Shown: positions 60,690-64,000 of the stretch, piece by piece
How positions within the stretch are numbered: position 1 is the stretch's first letter
Layout of the letters: each line of letters begins with the position of its first letter
Assembly: GCF_027483985.1 (NCBI RefSeq)
Contig: NZ_JAIXTJ010000017.1
Location: forward strand, 144,685-208,684
Source of the DNA: Flavobacterium sp.
GTDB taxonomy: Bacteria; Bacteroidota; Bacteroidia; Flavobacteriales; Flavobacteriaceae
DNA: 64,000 nt
Direction: 5' to 3'
Translations under genes and position numbers: made by a program
Notes under the pieces: generated by a model
The model's input: the letters and a program-made list of their open reading frames with translations, nothing else
Databases searched by the model: none
What the model was told of the DNA's origin: nothing

Positions 60690-63056
60690 TTAGGCATATT
60701 TTTGAATAGTATCATAAAGAACATCTTTATTTACAGGCTTTGACAAGTAATAATTCATTCCGATTTCTTTCACTTTATCCTTAGTTGACTCCATAACATC
60801 GGCTGTAACCGCTATTATTGGGATATTTTTATCATTCAAACCAGAGTTTCCTTTTCTAATTTCATTTGTAGCTTCATAACCATCCATTATTGGCATCTGT
60901 AAATCCATCAAGATGACATCATACTTTGATTTTTGTAAAAACTCAAGGCCTTCTTCTCCGTTAAATGCAAAGTCAACTTCGGTATTTAGCCATTTTTTGG
61001 TAATTAACTTTAAAACCATTTGATTCATAGTATTATCTTCTACCACCAAAATTCGTTTTCCTTTTAAATTATATTCTTTTGATTCTGTGGTTTTTATTTC
61101 TTCTTTTTTAATTACTTCTTGCAACACTAATTTCACAGTACAAGCCGTCCCTTGATTAACAATACTCTGAATATCAATAGTACCTTTATAAAGCTCTACA
61201 AAAGCTTTTACAATATATAATCCCAAACCTAATCCACCATATTTTCTTTTGTTATCTATAGACTGCTGTGAAAATGAATCAAAAATGCTATCAATTTTTT
61301 CTTTGGCAATTCCTTCTCCTGTGTCTGAAATAATAAACGTTAAATCAACTTTTCCGTCAATAATTAATGTTTCGACCTTCAGTTTAATTATTCCCTCATT
61401 AGTGAATTTTATGGCATTACTCAATAAATTCATAACAATCTGGCGAATTCTATTACTATCGCCTTTCAAATTTTTTGGCAATCCATTTGGAATAAATAAT
61501 TGAAAATCTAAATTTTTATTTTTTGCTCTAAGACTAACATCACTTCTTATGTCTTCTAATAATTGATGTAAGTTAAATTCAGTTTCTTCTAATTTTATTT
61601 CACCTTTTTCAATCTTAGAAAAATCTAAAATATCATTGACTGAACTCAATAAACTAGTTGATGAACTTCTGATAACGTCACATTTTTCTTGAATTGATTT
61701 GCTATCGGTTTCAGCATCAATAGATTCAATAAAATTCATTATAGTATTCAATGGAGTTCTTAATTCGTGACTTATATTAGACAGAAAATAAGACTTCATT
61801 TCGTTCATTTCTTCCGACTTTTGAAGTGCCACTGTTTGAAGTTTCTCTTTATCTTCTTTGAGTTTTCTAATCAAATTAGCCATCGATAGCGACAAGAATA
61901 CGACTTCTAATCCTGTACCTAATTTAGAACTGTTTTCAGTAATGAAATTGTAAGGCAATAAACTAAAATTCTTTAAAATGAAGATGACGAATCCGGTTAC
62001 TAATGATAAAATTCCTAAGGTAAAAAAGTGATATTTCTCGCCAGTAGCTTTGTTTAAAACTAGTAATGATGTTATAATTAGTATCAACAATAACAAACCA
62101 AGTACATTCATTATTGGATATCCATATTCAAACAATGACGGCACAAAAACTATCATAGTTAACAATCCACCAAACAATATATAAAGTAAATTATAGCAAA
62201 AGTTTAATCTAGAACTTATTTTCTTAACTTTCAAAAAGGTTTGAGCATATTTCCCTAAAAATACTCCAGAAATTATCGCAAATAACAAAACTGATTTGTG
62301 ACACAACCATCCAGAATCTGGTGCAATGAATTGATAAAAATAGCCATCCAACGAAAATTGAAGTAAACCGATAAATACAACATACAAACTGTAATATAAG
62401 AAAACTCGTTCTTTCATCGCGTAAAAAAAGAAGAAGTATAAAATGGATGCAATGATTAAAATTCCATAAAAAAAGCCAAAAACAATTTGCTCAAATGAGG
62501 TTACTTCAACAAGTTTCATTGGCGTTCTCAAAATGACTGGCGCGTTAATAACTTCGCCATCACTTTTTAAATTAACATAATATTCAGCGGTTTCATTTGG
62601 CAATAAATAAACCGTAAAAAGTGTTTTTCTGTGTTTAAAACTTCGTTCTTTAAAAGGAATATTATCACCGCTTTTTTGATAATCAACAACTTTTCCATTT
62701 ACAATTTTATAAAAATTGGCGTAATCAATTATTGGTCTTGAAGATTCTAAATAATATTTTAAATCACTACTAGTAGCATTCTTGATAGAAAAATGCAACC
62801 AATAACTATCTTTTGAAAATCCTAAATCGGTATTTTTATTTTTTAATACTTTAAACTGATTTTTATCAATTTTCATTACCTCATTGATAGTTAAATTCTT
62901 CTGTTTAACATCTATCAATGTAGTGTAATTGTGTAATGAAATTTCCTCTAATTGTTTAGAATTTTTACTATTAAATACGAACTGTGCAAAGCTTTGACTT
63001 GAATTAAGGAATAAAAAGGTTACTAAAAAAACCAATTTGGTGTAAATTTGCTTCAT
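60690..63056 (-). CDS. Hybrid sensor histidine kinase/response regulator (7TMR-DISM)
   Basis: A 788-residue membrane kinase. Signal peptide 1-24; periplasmic 7TMR-DISMED2 sensor domain about 30-180 (SKDSYWLHFSIKNATSSDLKYYL); seven transmembrane helices about 190-400; HisKA with phospho-accepting His 430 (NISHELRTPLN); HATPase domain about 535-650 (NLLSNAIKFTNEG; SDTGEGI; GGLGLGLYIV); receiver domain to the end with the phospho-acceptor Asp in VILMDLQMPIMDG. The DISM sensor type is thought to bind small ligands or carbohydrates. No response regulator gene is adjacent, so output is unknown. Confidence 0.93.
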   Translation of the reverse strand: MKQIYTKLVFLVTFLFLNSSQSFAQFVFNSKNSKQLEEISLHNYTTLIDVKQKNLTINEVMKIDKNQFKVLKNKNTDLGFSKDSYWLHFSIKNATSSDLKYYLESSRPIIDYANFYKIVNGKVVDYQKSGDNIPFKERSFKHRKTLFTVYLLPNETAEYYVNLKSDGEVINAPVILRTPMKLVEVTSFEQIVFGFFYGILIIASILYFFFFYAMKERVFLYYSLYVVFIGLLQFSLDGYFYQFIAPDSGWLCHKSVLLFAIISGVFLGKYAQTFLKVKKISSRLNFCYNLLYILFGGLLTMIVFVPSLFEYGYPIMNVLGLLLLILIITSLLVLNKATGEKYHFFTLGILSLVTGFVIFILKNFSLLPYNFITENSSKLGTGLEVVFLSLSMANLIRKLKEDKEKLQTVALQKSEEMNEMKSYFLSNISHELRTPLNTIMNFIESIDAETDSKSIQEKCDVIRSSSTSLLSSVNDILDFSKIEKGEIKLEETEFNLHQLLEDIRSDVSLRAKNKNLDFQLFIPNGLPKNLKGDSNRIRQIVMNLLSNAIKFTNEGIIKLKVETLIIDGKVDLTFIISDTGEGIAKEKIDSIFDSFSQQSIDNKRKYGGLGLGLYIVKAFVELYKGTIDIQSIVNQGTACTVKLVLQEVIKKEEIKTTESKEYNLKGKRILVVEDNTMNQMVLKLITKKWLNTEVDFAFNGEEGLEFLQKSKYDVILMDLQMPIMDGYEATNEIRKGNSGLNDKNIPIIAVTADVMESTKDKVKEIGMNYYLSKPVNKDVLYDTIQKYA

Positions 63057-63143
63057 ATGAAATAAGATTTGGATGGCACAACCTTTATATACGGATAAAA
63101 ATCTGTATTAGATTTACTACAAACAAAAAAAGACAAAATTCAT

Positions 63144-63151
63144 TAAATTTG
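63144..63151 (+). promoter_or_regulatory. -7 box TAAATTTG for rdgB
   Basis: TAAATTTG matches the consensus and is 11 nt before the ATG at 63162. Confidence 0.6.
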
Positions 63152-63161
63152 CAATAAAAAT

Positions 63162-63731
63162 ATGAAACTAATTTTTGCCTCAAACAATAAAAATAAAATT
63201 AAGGAAATCCAACTTTTAGTTCCGAGTTCAATTCAAATACTTAGTTTAGAAGATATTGGATGTACCGAAGAAATCCCAGAAACTGCTGATACCATTGAAG
63301 GCAATGCCATTTTAAAAGCCAATTATGTTACTCAAAAATATGGTTTTAATTGCTTTGCTGATGATACAGGACTTGAAGTTAATGCTTTAAATGGTGCACC
63401 TGGTGTTTATTCTGCTAGATATGCTGGTGAACCAAAAAATGATGACAACAATGTAAATAAACTGTTGTCAGACATCAAAAATGAATCCGATAGAAGTGCC
63501 AACTTCAAAACCGTTATCTGTTTAAATCTAAACGGAGAACAACACCTCTTTACCGGAATTATTAACGGAAAAATAATCGATACTAAAATTGGTACAAATG
63601 GTTTTGGATATGACCCAATTTTCGTTGCTGATGGCTATTCTAAAACTTTCGCAGAACTTTCTATTGAAGAAAAGGCAACCATAAGCCATCGCGGACTAGC
63701 TGTTAAAAAACTGATAGATTTTTTAAAATAG
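63162..63731 (+). CDS. rdgB: Non-canonical purine NTP pyrophosphatase (RdgB/HAM1)
   Basis: A 189-residue cytoplasmic house-cleaning enzyme that hydrolyses dITP, XTP and related nucleotides to the monophosphate. Features: N-terminal FASNNKNKIKEI, ETADTIEGNAILKA, the active-site DDTGLEV, APGVYSARYAG and GFGYDPIFVADGYSKTFAEL. Its length matches the family. Preceded by its own -7 box and monocistronic. Confidence 0.95.
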   Translation: MKLIFASNNKNKIKEIQLLVPSSIQILSLEDIGCTEEIPETADTIEGNAILKANYVTQKYGFNCFADDTGLEVNALNGAPGVYSARYAGEPKNDDNNVNKLLSDIKNESDRSANFKTVICLNLNGEQHLFTGIINGKIIDTKIGTNGFGYDPIFVADGYSKTFAELSIEEKATISHRGLAVKKLIDFLK

Positions 63732-63853
63732 GTGACAATTTTTGATTCAATTTTCAAGTCACAACTATTTTTGAAATTGTTACGTTAAAGTTAAATTTGC
63801 TAACTTATTAATTTTCAATAAATAACAAATTAGTTTATATGGTATTTAAAGAC

Positions 63854-63861
63854 TACCTTTG
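63854..63861 (+). promoter_or_regulatory. -7 box TACCTTTG for the second helicase
   Basis: TACCTTTG is the same octamer as in front of the first DEAD-box helicase (7351-7358) and lies 22 nt before the ATG at 63883. Confidence 0.65.
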
Positions 63862-63882
63862 CACCCAATTTTAAAATACAAT

Positions 63883-64000
63883 ATGAATAAATTTGAACAA
63901 TTAGGTCTGAATGAGTCGTTACTGCTGGCGATCAAAGATCTAGGATTTGAGAATCCGTCAGAAGTGCAAGAAAAAGCCATTCCAGTCTTATTGGAAAAAA
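63883..64000 (+). CDS. DEAD/DEAH-box helicase, partial (window edge)
   Basis: The first 39 codons are visible (MNKFEQLGLNESLLLAIKDL then the Q-motif region GFENPSEVQEKAIPVLLEK). F-x-x-L-G-L and P-S-E-V-Q-E-K-A-I-P match the N-terminal Q-motif region of DEAD-box RNA helicases (CsdA/DeaD type). The gene runs off the window. It has its own promoter box, shared in sequence with the first helicase gene. Confidence 0.85.
   Translation, partial: MNKFEQLGLNESLLLAIKDLGFENPSEVQEKAIPVLLEK

Overview
The window is an AT-rich chromosomal segment from a member of the Bacteroidota, most likely a Flavobacterium-like Flavobacteriaceae. The evidence is the Bacteroidota promoter -7 box (TAnnTTTG) in front of many genes, type IX secretion C-terminal sorting domains on several secreted proteins, SxxC-type lipoprotein signals, and family members typical of this group (YfhO, DUF4834, BatA-like vWA protein, 7TMR-DISM hybrid kinase, TIGR-type sorting domains). 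There are no rRNA or tRNA genes, insertion sequences, prophage genes or CRISPR arrays that I can see.

Layout. 0-8.7 kb: nucleoid-associated protein, a frameshifted Omp85-like outer-membrane protein, a WG-repeat protein, a second frameshifted lipoprotein gene, a small lipoprotein and a DEAD-box helicase. 8.8-21 kb: housekeeping and small operons (BatA-like vWA protein, a dihydroorotase homologue that has lost its zinc ligands, esterase, MBL hydrolase, a conserved 494-residue-track protein, DUF2975/XRE pair, thiol peroxidase, an endonuclease III without its iron-sulfur cysteines, an ECF sigma factor with a 47-residue companion). 21.3-43.6 kb: a large minus-strand locus for beta-1,3-glucan (laminarin-type) use. 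44-64 kb: uvrA, T9SS cargo proteins, an M28 peptidase, a surface-polysaccharide operon (YfhO, a small protein plus nucleotidyltransferase pair, glycosyltransferase, flippase), an alpha-oxoamine synthase, a candidate structured small RNA, a hybrid histidine kinase, rdgB and the start of a second DEAD-box helicase.

How the glucan locus works together (inference). Two GH16 enzymes, a surface GH17 lipoprotein, a GH30 lipoprotein and two or three glycan-binding proteins would bind and cut beta-1,3-glucan (with beta-1,6 branches) outside the cell. No SusC/SusD pair is encoded. Instead there is a 1042-residue protein whose N-terminal half is a clan GH-A glycosidase and whose C-terminal half looks like an outer-membrane beta-barrel. 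At the inner membrane a GPH/MFS sugar symporter is fused at its C terminus to a GH17 domain, followed by a second, free, signal-less GH17 paralogue and by a signal-less ~1136-residue protein that looks like a GH149-type beta-1,3-glucan phosphorylase. This suggests oligosaccharide import followed by cytoplasmic hydrolysis/transglycosylation and phosphorolysis. A membrane-spanning sensor with a beta-propeller, Y_Y_Y domain and LuxR-type HTH but no kinase probably controls the locus.

The most unusual non-coding signal is a 16-bp inverted-repeat element (CACGTAAAACTACGTR) found twice, each time exactly 22 nt upstream of a -7 box. One copy drives a lipoprotein gene; the other points into a ~200-nt region without any open frame, which has a long internal stem and ends in an intrinsic terminator: a candidate regulated small RNA. 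Three intergenic tandem repeats share a strict 7-bp period.
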